From Oscillospiraceae bacterium (GTDB lineage Bacteria; Bacillota; Clostridia; Oscillospirales; CAG-272), in assembly GCA_015064845.1 (NCBI GenBank), contig SVRL01000017.1, forward strand, positions 1-36,908: a DNA stretch of 36,908 nucleotides, read 5' to 3'. Below are positions 15,601 to 22,551 of this stretch, piece by piece (the first letter of the stretch is position 1; each line of letters begins with the position of its first letter). A program made the translations under genes and the position numbers. The notes under the pieces were generated by a model, which was not told where the DNA came from, did not search any database, and saw nothing but the letters and a program-made list of their open reading frames with translations.

Positions 15601-15805
15601 GGTTTGAAATCTCCTTTTTGAAAAATGTTAAAAAAGTGGGCAATGCCCGATGAAAGTTGACCGATATTCAATATCGGCACACTTCAACAAAGCTTTTTAT
15701 GCTTTCCGACACGGCGGACCGGAGGGTATGATTTTCCATTAGAGGAAACATCGTATTGCCGATATTCCGTAAGCATAGGATTTCGCTTTGTTTTTTATTG
15801 TTATA
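15601..15805 (-). promoter_or_regulatory. structured 5' leader RNA of serS, class unknown
   Basis: The minus-strand transcript folds into nested helices. P1 is AACAAAGC (15792-15785) with GCTTTGTT (15693-15686). P2 inside it is TATGCTT/AAGCATA (15698-15704 with 15771-15777). A further CGGC/GCCG helix follows (15712-15715 with 15758-15761), with a TTTCC/GGAAA hairpin at the tip. After P1 comes the hairpin CCGATATTGAATATCGG (15661-15677), then a short GGGC-ATT-GCCC stem followed by ACTTTTTT (15632-15648), just before the ribosome-binding site. This is an aptamer-plus-terminator layout. A T-box would be expected before serS, but I cannot find the 14-nt T-box sequence. No other riboswitch consensus I know fits. 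Confidence 0.55.
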
Positions 15806-15812
15806 TAAAATT

Positions 15813-15841
15813 ATTATAATTCTTTTTGAGATAAAAAGCAA
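15813..15841 (-). promoter_or_regulatory. serS promoter
   Basis: On the minus strand, TTGCTT (15841-15836) and TATAAT (15818-15813) have a 17-bp spacer. Transcription would begin near 15805, giving a leader of about 205 nt. The stretch 15842-15972 is AT-rich with nothing recognised. Confidence 0.75.
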
Positions 15842-15972
15842 GTGTTTTTTGGAATTTTCAAGGGTGTTTTTTCAGAAAAAACAAGTTTTTCCGCTTTTAG
15901 GTTTTGTATTGGAAGATTTATGAAAAAATAGTGATATTGTATGAAAAAATTCAGAATTATGTGAAAGTTTTA

Positions 15973-16001
15973 TTGATTTTTTAAAAAGAGTATGATATAA
16001 T
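15973..16001 (+). promoter_or_regulatory. promoter of the UROD-family gene
   Basis: TTGATT (15973-15978) and TATAAT (15996-16001) with a 17-bp spacer. Confidence 0.75.
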
Positions 16002-16054
16002 ATATAAGCAAATACAAAGCATTGTTTTATGCAATAAAAACGGAGGAAGTGTCT

Positions 16055-17065
16055 ATGAACAATGTAGAGAGATTCAACGCAGTGTTGAATTTTGAAAAGC
16101 CGGATCGATTGCCTATGGTCGAATGGGCTTCTTGGTGGCCGGATACAGTATACCGTTGGCGAGAAGAGGGATTAGATGATTCGGCGATTCCATGGGATCG
16201 TATTCAGACGCATCTTGGCTTGGATTATATTCAGCGTATTTGGATGCCTTTGATGACGCCCGATCGTCCGCGTCCGGCATCGCACGGCGCACCTTTGATC
16301 GAATCGGCGGACGAATATGAGGCGTTCAAAAAATATTTGTATCCGAATGAAACACATTGGAATTATGTGAAAAAGTTAGATGTTTTGAAGAATCTGAGTC
16401 AGGAACACAACAACGGAGATGCGGTTTTGTGGTATTCCTTTGACGGTTTTTTCTGGTTCCCTCGTGTGTTGCTGGGAATTGAAAATCATCTGTATTCGTT
16501 TTACGATGAACCTGAACTGTATCATCGCATCTGCTCGGATCTTGCCGATTATATTATCGCTCAGCTACCGAAGATTTATGAAATTGTAAAACCTGATTTT
16601 ATGGTCATTTCGGAGGATATGAGTTATAATAACGGACCGATGATTTCGGAAGAATTGTTTGACGAATTTATTTTGCCGTATTACCAAAAAATCATTCCCG
16701 AAATCAAAAAATACGGGACGAAAGTGATTGTTGATACGGACGGCGATGTTTCCATGATGATTCCTTGGCTGATTCGTGCGGGTGTTGACGGCGTACTGCC
16801 GCTTGAAAGACAGGCCGGCGTGGATCTTGTGAAGCTCAGGGAACAGTATCCGAACTTCCTCTTTATCGGCGGTTTTGATAAAATGGCGATGATTGCGGGA
16901 GAAGATGCAATGAGAAAAGAGTTTGAACGTCTTCTTCCCGTTATGAAAAAAGGAGGGTTCATTCCTTCCTGTGACCACCAGACTCCGCCGCAGGTTTCGT
17001 TTGAAAATTATCAAATTTATCTCCGTTTGCTGAGAGAGTATGCGGAAAAAGCGAAAAATGTGTGA
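16055..17065 (+). CDS. uroporphyrinogen decarboxylase family protein (probable methyltransferase-like)
   Basis: A 336-residue cytosolic barrel protein. The start at 16055 follows CGGAGGAAG. The N-terminus NVERFNAVLNFEKPDRLPMVEW and the C-terminal SCDHQTPPQVSFENYQIYLRLLREY are typical of the UROD superfamily branch that includes corrinoid-dependent methyltransferases (MtaA/CmuA-like) rather than true HemE. The C-terminal Cys in CDH could be a metal ligand, and an acidic pair is seen in VDTDGD. True HemE carries an N-terminal RQAGR-type motif, absent here. The substrate is unknown. No corrinoid protein, reactivase or haem gene is adjacent, so the pathway cannot be set from context. It has its own promoter; no strong terminator is seen after it. 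Confidence 0.85.
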   Translation: MNNVERFNAVLNFEKPDRLPMVEWASWWPDTVYRWREEGLDDSAIPWDRIQTHLGLDYIQRIWMPLMTPDRPRPASHGAPLIESADEYEAFKKYLYPNETHWNYVKKLDVLKNLSQEHNNGDAVLWYSFDGFFWFPRVLLGIENHLYSFYDEPELYHRICSDLADYIIAQLPKIYEIVKPDFMVISEDMSYNNGPMISEELFDEFILPYYQKIIPEIKKYGTKVIVDTDGDVSMMIPWLIRAGVDGVLPLERQAGVDLVKLREQYPNFLFIGGFDKMAMIAGEDAMRKEFERLLPVMKKGGFIPSCDHQTPPQVSFENYQIYLRLLREYAEKAKNV

Positions 17066-17156
17066 TAAACACGAAAAATGTTTATTCACAATACACAAAA
17101 AATGGTTAGTTGAATTGTAAAAAAGGCAGAATCTTTTCTAAATGCAAAATTAAGGT

Positions 17157-17186
17157 TTGATTTATTGTACCAGTTGGTGTTATAAT
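17157..17186 (+). promoter_or_regulatory. promoter of the oligopeptide-binding lipoprotein
   Basis: TTGATT (17157-17162) and TATAAT (17181-17186) with an 18-bp spacer. A leader of about 85 nt precedes the GGAGGA ribosome-binding site, with no clear structure. Confidence 0.65.
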
Positions 17187-17279
17187 ATATAATAATGACA
17201 TCAGTATCACTCGGACCTGCCCTTGCATCCGAAAAAATTCTGCAGTGTTAAAAAATTATAATTTGGAGGAACATACAGA

Positions 17280-19070
17280 ATGAAGAAAGTATTGGCTTTT
17301 CTGCTCGCGCTTTCCATGTGCCTGGTTTTTGTGACCGGTTGCACGAAGATCGCCGGTGACGACCCTGCTGGTAGGGGCGCAATATTTGATGTTTACCTTG
17401 GTAAAAAGGTAATGAATCTTGACCCGGCAATCGCTTATACCGACGACAATGCGGTTAAAATCCTTAACCTGATTTTCGAAGGTCTTTTCAAACTTGACGA
17501 AAATGGCAAACTCAAGAAAGCACTCGTAAAGAAATGGGAAATTACCGAAGATCCCAAGACAGGCGAAGAACGCTTGGAAATTACGATCAAGGACACATAT
17601 TGGAGCTGCGGTTCCGCTGTTCAGGCAAATGACGTTGTTTTTGCTTGGAGACGCATTTTGGACCCCAACTTTGATACTCCCGCCGCATCTATGCTTTATT
17701 GCATCAAGGGCGCAACAAAAGTAAAGAGTGGTGAAATTTCTCCCTACGACCCCGAATTCGGTCTTTATGTAGCAAAATCCAACAAGTTCATCGTTGAATT
17801 TGAAGAAGGCGCGGACATTGATGAATTCCTTTACAACCTGTCCAGCCCTGCGCTTGTTCCTCTTCGTGAAAACAAGGTCAGCCAGTATCCCGATTGGTCC
17901 AGAAGCGCAACCGACCTTTCCACAAACGGTCCGTTCCGTGTAAAGAAGTTCTCTGAAGATCCCACAGAACATATCACACTTGAACGTTCCAAATACTACT
18001 ACCTCAACCAGGATGTAGCAACCGAAGCAAAAGATAAGTATGTAACACCTTATCAGATCAACGTTCGTTACGACGTTCCCGTAGATAAGGAAATGGTAGT
18101 TACCGATGCTGAAACCGATATTATCAGCATGTATAACAACAAAGAACTGTTCTACGTTTCCGGTTTGACTGCCGCAACTGCAGGCAAATACGGCAAGGAC
18201 GTTCAGATTGAAGACGAAGCTTCCGCATTCATGTTCTACTTCAATTTCAAATCCGAAGCGTTTGAAGAAGGCGATGAAGGTCTTGCAATCAGAAAAGCAT
18301 TCTCTTTGGCTCTCAACAGAGATGCGATTGCCAATACGCTCGGTTTGGGAACAAAACCCGCAACCGGTATTTTGAACGACAAGGTTTACAATACCAAGAA
18401 GGGTACTTCTTTCCGTGAAGAAGGTGGCTCTGTTGTTACCAGCAACATGGACGAAGCAAGAAACGTTCTTGCTGCTGCAGGTATCGATCCTTCTTACTAT
18501 GATACCATCTACGTTTTGATCCGTCAGGACGAAGTAAACGACAGTTACCAGTCTTCCTATAAGAGCAACGAAAAACTCATCGTTGAAGCCGCTCTCCAGG
18601 CTTGGACAGAACTCGGCTTCATGGTTGAACCTACTTATGCAACCAGTGAACAGTTCGAAGAGGTTTATGCAACAGGCGACTATGATGTTGTGGGTATGGA
18701 CTATCAGATGATTTCCGCACACGCTCTCTATGACCTTGCTATGTTCTCTTCCGCATACAGCTACAACGGTTCTCTCCTGAAGGGTTACACCAATGAAACA
18801 TTTGATGCCCTTTTGGCAGATGCATTCAAGGAAACCAATCTCGATAAGAGAGCTGAAATCCTTCACAACGCAGAAAAAGCATTGATCGAAGACGGCGCGT
18901 TGATTCCCGTTGTATTCAATACCAATGCATACGTTGTTTCTTCTGAATTGAAGAAGGTTAAAACGGATTTCTGGGGCGTTCAGATCTTTACAAAAGCAAA
19001 ACTGAAGGACTACGTTCAGTATCTCCCTTCCGTTAGAGATGCGGCAGTTGTTGCTTCTGAAGAAGAATAA
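17280..19070 (+). CDS. peptide ABC transporter substrate-binding lipoprotein (OppA-like)
   Basis: Extracellular, membrane-tethered solute receptor of family SBP_bac_5, which delivers oligopeptides to an ABC importer. It has 596 residues. The signal peptide ends in the lipobox VTGC with C21. Family features: VMNLDPAIAYTDDNAVKILNLIFEGL near the N-terminus, the ANDVVFAWRRILDP motif, STNGPFRVKK, LAIRKAFSLALNRDAI, and a C-terminal half with SEQFEEVYATGDYDV. No permease or ATPase gene flanks it, so it must partner with a transporter encoded elsewhere. Codon use looks more C-ending (AAC, TAC, TTC) than in neighbours, as in highly expressed genes. Start: GGAGGAACATACAGA just before the ATG. Confidence 0.93.
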   Translation: MKKVLAFLLALSMCLVFVTGCTKIAGDDPAGRGAIFDVYLGKKVMNLDPAIAYTDDNAVKILNLIFEGLFKLDENGKLKKALVKKWEITEDPKTGEERLEITIKDTYWSCGSAVQANDVVFAWRRILDPNFDTPAASMLYCIKGATKVKSGEISPYDPEFGLYVAKSNKFIVEFEEGADIDEFLYNLSSPALVPLRENKVSQYPDWSRSATDLSTNGPFRVKKFSEDPTEHITLERSKYYYLNQDVATEAKDKYVTPYQINVRYDVPVDKEMVVTDAETDIISMYNNKELFYVSGLTAATAGKYGKDVQIEDEASAFMFYFNFKSEAFEEGDEGLAIRKAFSLALNRDAIANTLGLGTKPATGILNDKVYNTKKGTSFREEGGSVVTSNMDEARNVLAAAGIDPSYYDTIYVLIRQDEVNDSYQSSYKSNEKLIVEAALQAWTELGFMVEPTYATSEQFEEVYATGDYDVVGMDYQMISAHALYDLAMFSSAYSYNGSLLKGYTNETFDALLADAFKETNLDKRAEILHNAEKALIEDGALIPVVFNTNAYVVSSELKKVKTDFWGVQIFTKAKLKDYVQYLPSVRDAAVVASEEE

Positions 19071-19084
19071 TTAGGCTTTTTACT

Positions 19085-19121
19085 AAAAACACCGATTGAA
19101 TTGCGCAATCGGTGTTTTTTT
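19085..19121. terminator. bidirectional terminator, oppA-like gene / DUF4363 gene
   Basis: AAAACACCGATTG (19086-19098) pairs with CAATCGGTGTTTT (19106-19118), with T tracts on both strands, between convergent genes. Confidence 0.9.
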
Positions 19122-19124
19122 GGG

Positions 19125-19511
19125 TCAAAAAATGCCTTGCCAATGAAAGCCTTCCAAAATTTTCAATCTGCCGAGAGCATCCCGAAATTCAGAAAGCGCT
19201 ACGGAAAAGTCCTCTCCGTTTTCGTTTTCGAAATGGATGGCAAGCGCGCAGATGGCTTCGTCACAGCGGTTGGTATTTTCATATCCGGCAGTAAAGGAAA
19301 TCATAGGAAAATATTTTTCCCAAAGCGCGGTCAATTCATTGACGGTAAGTGCGAATTGTGCTGATGGGTTTTCAAAATCTTTTTCGCTTTTTGGCAAAAA
19401 TTCGGTAAGTGTCAGCATTTCATCAATGTATGAAACGGTTTGATGTGCGTTGAAGGTTATGAAAACGGTTACGGAAAATAACATGAGTAATGCAAAAACG
19501 AATGATTTCAT
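19125..19511 (-). CDS. DUF4363-like small membrane-anchored protein
   Basis: A 128-residue protein with one N-terminal hydrophobic segment (residues 4-20) and a soluble, mostly helical remainder. The form (short anchor, then helices with LTEFLPKSEKDFENPSAQFALTVNELTALWEKYFP) matches the DUF4363 family, which in Clostridia is commonly encoded next to DUF421 proteins. Its ATG overlaps the DUF421 stop codon by four bases (ATGA), so it is probably translationally coupled. Its function is unknown; a partner or accessory of the DUF421 protein is inferred from linkage only. Confidence 0.8.
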   Translation of the reverse strand: MKSFVFALLMLFSVTVFITFNAHQTVSYIDEMLTLTEFLPKSEKDFENPSAQFALTVNELTALWEKYFPMISFTAGYENTNRCDEAICALAIHFENENGEDFSVALSEFRDALGRLKILEGFHWQGIF

Positions 19512-20161
19512 GATAAATTTTTCTTTTCCTCCAGCTGTTTTTGTTTGATTAAGGTAATATTGCCGTCATCGGTAACGGAAAGGAGAAAAACATCTCTATA
19601 TTCCTGAATATTTACAGATTTTAGAATTTTTTGTAACCAATGCTTGTTTTTTCCGATTTGTTTCAAAAGCTGTGTGTTCAAGGTGCCGTCAATGATAACG
19701 GCATGAGAAAGAGGCGCCTTATTTTTTTCAAAAACAGAAATTTGACCGTTCTGTTCCAAAATAGCATAATCCACATCGTCTACGGAGGCAATGCTTTTTA
19801 AGCGTAATTCACAGAGTAAGTCATCCATGGAAAGCCGTAAGCGTTCCATTTCTTTTTTTTGAATTTTGCCGTGAAGAATGACAATGCTCGGTTTGCCATC
19901 AAGCAATTTCTTCAGACGGGCACATTTTGTTGTCAGAAAAGAAAAGATGATTTCAAGCGGAATGATGGTAAAAATGGGAATCACTGCGTTCAAAATCGGA
20001 ATTCCCGGATTTGTCAGAGGATAAGAAGCAATATCAGAAAGGAGAAACGTGGTTACCAATTCGGAGATCTGAATTTCGCCGATTTGTCTTTTTCCGGATA
20101 TTCGCATGACGGCAAGCAAAAGAATATAAATGAGGATGGTTCGGATGAAAATAACAGCCAA
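19508..20161 (-). CDS. DUF421 (YetF-like) membrane protein
   Basis: A membrane protein of the DUF421/YetF family, about 217 residues. Three hydrophobic helices (to about residue 75) carry the family motif VMRISGKRQIGEIQISELVTTFLLSDIAS. The cytoplasmic C-terminal domain includes GKPSIVILHGKI and the family's L-R-x-x-x-I-x-S-x-x-x-V-x-x-A-I-L-E-x-x-G segment. The start is uncertain. A TTG at 20161 with AAAGGA nine bases upstream gives MAVIFIRT, the usual length; a TTG at 20179 would add six residues. No ATG fits. Function is not firmly established. In spore formers, YetF-type proteins are reported in the spore or forespore membrane, but nothing here proves such a role. No clear promoter is seen in the AT-rich region shared with hprK. 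Confidence 0.85.
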   Translation of the reverse strand: MAVIFIRTILIYILLLAVMRISGKRQIGEIQISELVTTFLLSDIASYPLTNPGIPILNAVIPIFTIIPLEIIFSFLTTKCARLKKLLDGKPSIVILHGKIQKKEMERLRLSMDDLLCELRLKSIASVDDVDYAILEQNGQISVFEKNKAPLSHAVIIDGTLNTQLLKQIGKNKHWLQKILKSVNIQEYRDVFLLSVTDDGNITLIKQKQLEEKKNLS

Positions 20162-20237
20162 AAAGCATCGTCCTTTCAAATAATATGAATAAAATAGGGT
20201 TTATTTATATTATTTATGTAAATTGTAAAAATATTTA

Positions 20238-20266
20238 TTGAAAAAATTTCCGTTTTGCGTTATAAT
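20238..20266 (+). promoter_or_regulatory. hprK promoter
   Basis: TTGAAA (20238-20243) and TATAAT (20261-20266) with a 17-bp spacer. It probably also drives the downstream DUF2232 gene. Confidence 0.78.
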
Positions 20267-20324
20267 AAAGAATATATATTTATTTTTCTGTTTTTAACAG
20301 ATTATTTTGAAAGGAGCAATTATT

Positions 20325-21284
20325 ATGGATGACTTCAGAGCAGGCAGTGGAGAATACAGCGTAGCGCTGAAAACTTTGATTGAAGAATTTAAGTTGGAAG
20401 CTTTATACATACCCGAAGGAAGAAAAATTAAGATCACGCAACCGGAGGTCAACAGACCCGGTCTTGCATTGTCGGGCTTTTTTGAATTTTTTGATCACAA
20501 CCGTATTCAATTGATCGGAAATGCGGAACATCAGTATATTGCGGCGCTTTCCAAGAGCGAAAGACTTTACAGAATGGAGCAGTTTGCCGTTCACCGTCCC
20601 CCCGTAATCATCATTACAACCAATCTGAGTGTTTTTGATGAAATCTGGGCAGTCGTAAAAAAATATAATATCGCACTTTTGCGCACGAAGGAAACAACAT
20701 CCGCTTTTCAGGCTGCCTTGATTGCTTCCTTGAACATCCATCTGGCACCCCGTATTACAAGACACGGTGTTTTGGTGGAAGTATATGGCGAAGGTATTTT
20801 GATTCTTGGGGAAAGCGGTGTAGGAAAAAGTGAAACTGCAATCGAACTGGTTAAGCGCGGTCATCGACTGATTGCGGACGATGCGGTTGAAATCAAAAAA
20901 GTTTCTGCGAAAACACTCGTCGGAACAGCGCCGGAAATCATTCGTTATTTCGTTGAACTCCGCGGTATCGGTATTGTGGACGTTCGCCGTATTTTTGGTA
21001 TGGGTTCCGTTAAAGCAAGCGAAAAATTGGATATGATTATAAAATTTGAACCTTGGGATAAAAATAAGATCTATGACCGCATTGGTCTGACACAGGAAAC
21101 AACCAATATTTTGGGTATTGAGATTCCCACGACCACGATTCCCGTTCGTCCCGGAAGAAATCTTGCCATCATTCTGGAAATTGCGGCAATGAATAACCGT
21201 CAGAGAAAAATGGGTTATAATACTGCGGAAGAATTCAATCAGAGAATGATGGAGCAGATGTTTGCACCCAAAGAAGAAGATTAA
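20325..21284 (+). CDS. hprK: HPr kinase/phosphorylase
   Basis: Phosphorylates HPr on the regulatory serine and also reverses this, controlling carbon catabolite repression in Firmicutes. It has 319 residues, the usual length, starting at the ATG after AAAGGAG. The N-terminal domain spans about 1-135 and the kinase domain follows. The kinase domain has the conserved H-G near residue 147, the Walker A loop GESGVGKS (162-169), the acidic LIADDAVEI, and the HPrK signature around RGIGIVDVRRIFG (213-225). The C-terminal IPVRPGRNLAIILEIAAMN is also typical. Eighteen bases separate it from the DUF2232 gene, and gdpP follows. Ptsh/HPr is not in the window. Confidence 0.96.
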   Translation: MDDFRAGSGEYSVALKTLIEEFKLEALYIPEGRKIKITQPEVNRPGLALSGFFEFFDHNRIQLIGNAEHQYIAALSKSERLYRMEQFAVHRPPVIIITTNLSVFDEIWAVVKKYNIALLRTKETTSAFQAALIASLNIHLAPRITRHGVLVEVYGEGILILGESGVGKSETAIELVKRGHRLIADDAVEIKKVSAKTLVGTAPEIIRYFVELRGIGIVDVRRIFGMGSVKASEKLDMIIKFEPWDKNKIYDRIGLTQETTNILGIEIPTTTIPVRPGRNLAIILEIAAMNNRQRKMGYNTAEEFNQRMMEQMFAPKEED

Positions 21285-21302
21285 ACATTCAAAGGATATT
21301 TT

Positions 21303-22388
21303 ATGGATAAAAAACAAATCAAAAATATGTCAAATCTGCGCGCGCTCGGTTTGACTGTCATACTTTGCATACTTGCTGTTGCAGCTGCAGCAGATCTTGA
21401 ATACGGAACACATATCATCGGACATGTATTTTTGATGCTCTCGGTAGGTGTTCTTTCCGTAATTTTTATGACTTGCGATAAAGCGGTGTTTGTTTTGGAT
21501 GCCGCAGCATTGATTGCAATCATTTTTTTCACAAGTAACGGTTCTCTTATATTGTCTTTGTTTGGTGCCGTTATTATTTTCAGCGCCATGCTGCTCGCTT
21601 ATGCCGTGCGGAAAAAGAGCGCAAAAACTTCGGCAGTGCTTGTGGTAAGTATTACCGTTACGGTCGGTTATCTGATTGTTATGGCTGTATTTTACGCCGC
21701 AGAAGGCGGTTCTTTGGCACTTGAAGATCTGTTTGAAAAACTGAACGGGCTGGGCGATTCCGTCAAGATTTACCTTGCCGATGTCATAACGCAATCCGTG
21801 GATGCGATTTCGGAAGAAATACTTGCTTATTATGCAAAACATGATATTACAAAGGAGATGCTGTTGGAAGCAAGTTTGCTGGCTATGGAGGATTCGGTGG
21901 ATTGGATGAAATTGCTCTTGCCGGGATACTTTGTTTTTCTTGTTCAGGTGATGGGTTATTTCGGCGTGATTGCTTTTGAAAAAACGGTTCGTATTGCGCG
22001 CTGCGAAGCGGTTTTGCCGGAGATTCATTGGCAACTGTATCCCACACAGGTTTCTTGTGTGATTTATATTGTGATTACAACGGTATATATTATTACTTCC
22101 GTTTTCTTTTCTAATTCATCTTTTGCCGTTTTCATTACCAATTTCTGGTTGGCTCTTATGCCCGTGATGATTGGTTGCGGATTCCGCAGTTTGTATCTGC
22201 GCTTGAAACATCCGCAGCTTCGCAGATCCACGATTTTCATCCTTATTCTTTTGGGTGCAGGATGTTTTTTCATTCCGGATGCGGTTTTGACTTTTGGCAT
22301 ATTGACGATGACGTTTATGGGAGCGCAGGATGTTTTTCTTTCCCGTGCCGTAGAATCGGGAGATCCTCGATTCAGGGAGAAAAAATAA
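21303..22388 (+). CDS. YybS-like DUF2232 membrane protein
   Basis: A 361-residue integral membrane protein with about eight hydrophobic helices: four in the first 130 residues, a soluble helical loop around residues 140-195, then a second cluster to the C-terminus. The loop and the segment around LLLPGYFVFLVQVMGYFGVIAF followed by YIVITTVYIITSVFF fit the DUF2232 (YybS) family. Support comes from position: yybS lies directly upstream of gdpP (yybT) in Bacillus, as here. Function is unknown. The ribosome-binding site is AAAGGA, and the gene is likely co-transcribed with hprK. Confidence 0.8.
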   Translation: MDKKQIKNMSNLRALGLTVILCILAVAAAADLEYGTHIIGHVFLMLSVGVLSVIFMTCDKAVFVLDAAALIAIIFFTSNGSLILSLFGAVIIFSAMLLAYAVRKKSAKTSAVLVVSITVTVGYLIVMAVFYAAEGGSLALEDLFEKLNGLGDSVKIYLADVITQSVDAISEEILAYYAKHDITKEMLLEASLLAMEDSVDWMKLLLPGYFVFLVQVMGYFGVIAFEKTVRIARCEAVLPEIHWQLYPTQVSCVIYIVITTVYIITSVFFSNSSFAVFITNFWLALMPVMIGCGFRSLYLRLKHPQLRRSTIFILILLGAGCFFIPDAVLTFGILTMTFMGAQDVFLSRAVESGDPRFREKK

Positions 22389-22551
22389 AGGATTCTGTGC
22401 AAACGTGGGCACGTCTGCCGGAATAACGGATTGCTTGCAATCTGTGTGCAGGTGTATCGCACGATGTTCTGTCTTTGCGTATTGCCCGACGGCGCGTGCA
22501 ATGAGAGCAATTTCCTATAGTTAAAAAATATTCAATCGGAAAGGAATTACC
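22389..22551 (+). other. intergenic segment with possible structured RNA upstream of gdpP
   Basis: This spacer of 163 bases is visibly richer in G and C than other gaps here. A long-range stem is possible: GCACG plus GCCG (22409-22420) with CGGC plus CGTGC (22490-22499). It encloses two hairpins, GATTG/CAATC (22429-22442) and GTGC/GCAC (22446-22462). No open reading frame or known riboswitch consensus is recognised. It may be a cis-regulatory leader of gdpP within the hprK transcript. The last 40 bases are AT-rich and carry the gdpP ribosome-binding site. Confidence 0.4.

Noticed and set aside
15601-15805. T-box riboswitch upstream of serS
   Set aside because: The conserved 14-nt T-box (AGGGTGGNACCGCG type) is not found; the nearest stretch, GGTCCGCCGTG on the minus strand, is too different to call.
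17256-18866. A 536-codon minus-strand frame across the OppA-like gene
   Set aside because: Shadow of a gene with biased codon use; no start signal and no homology features.
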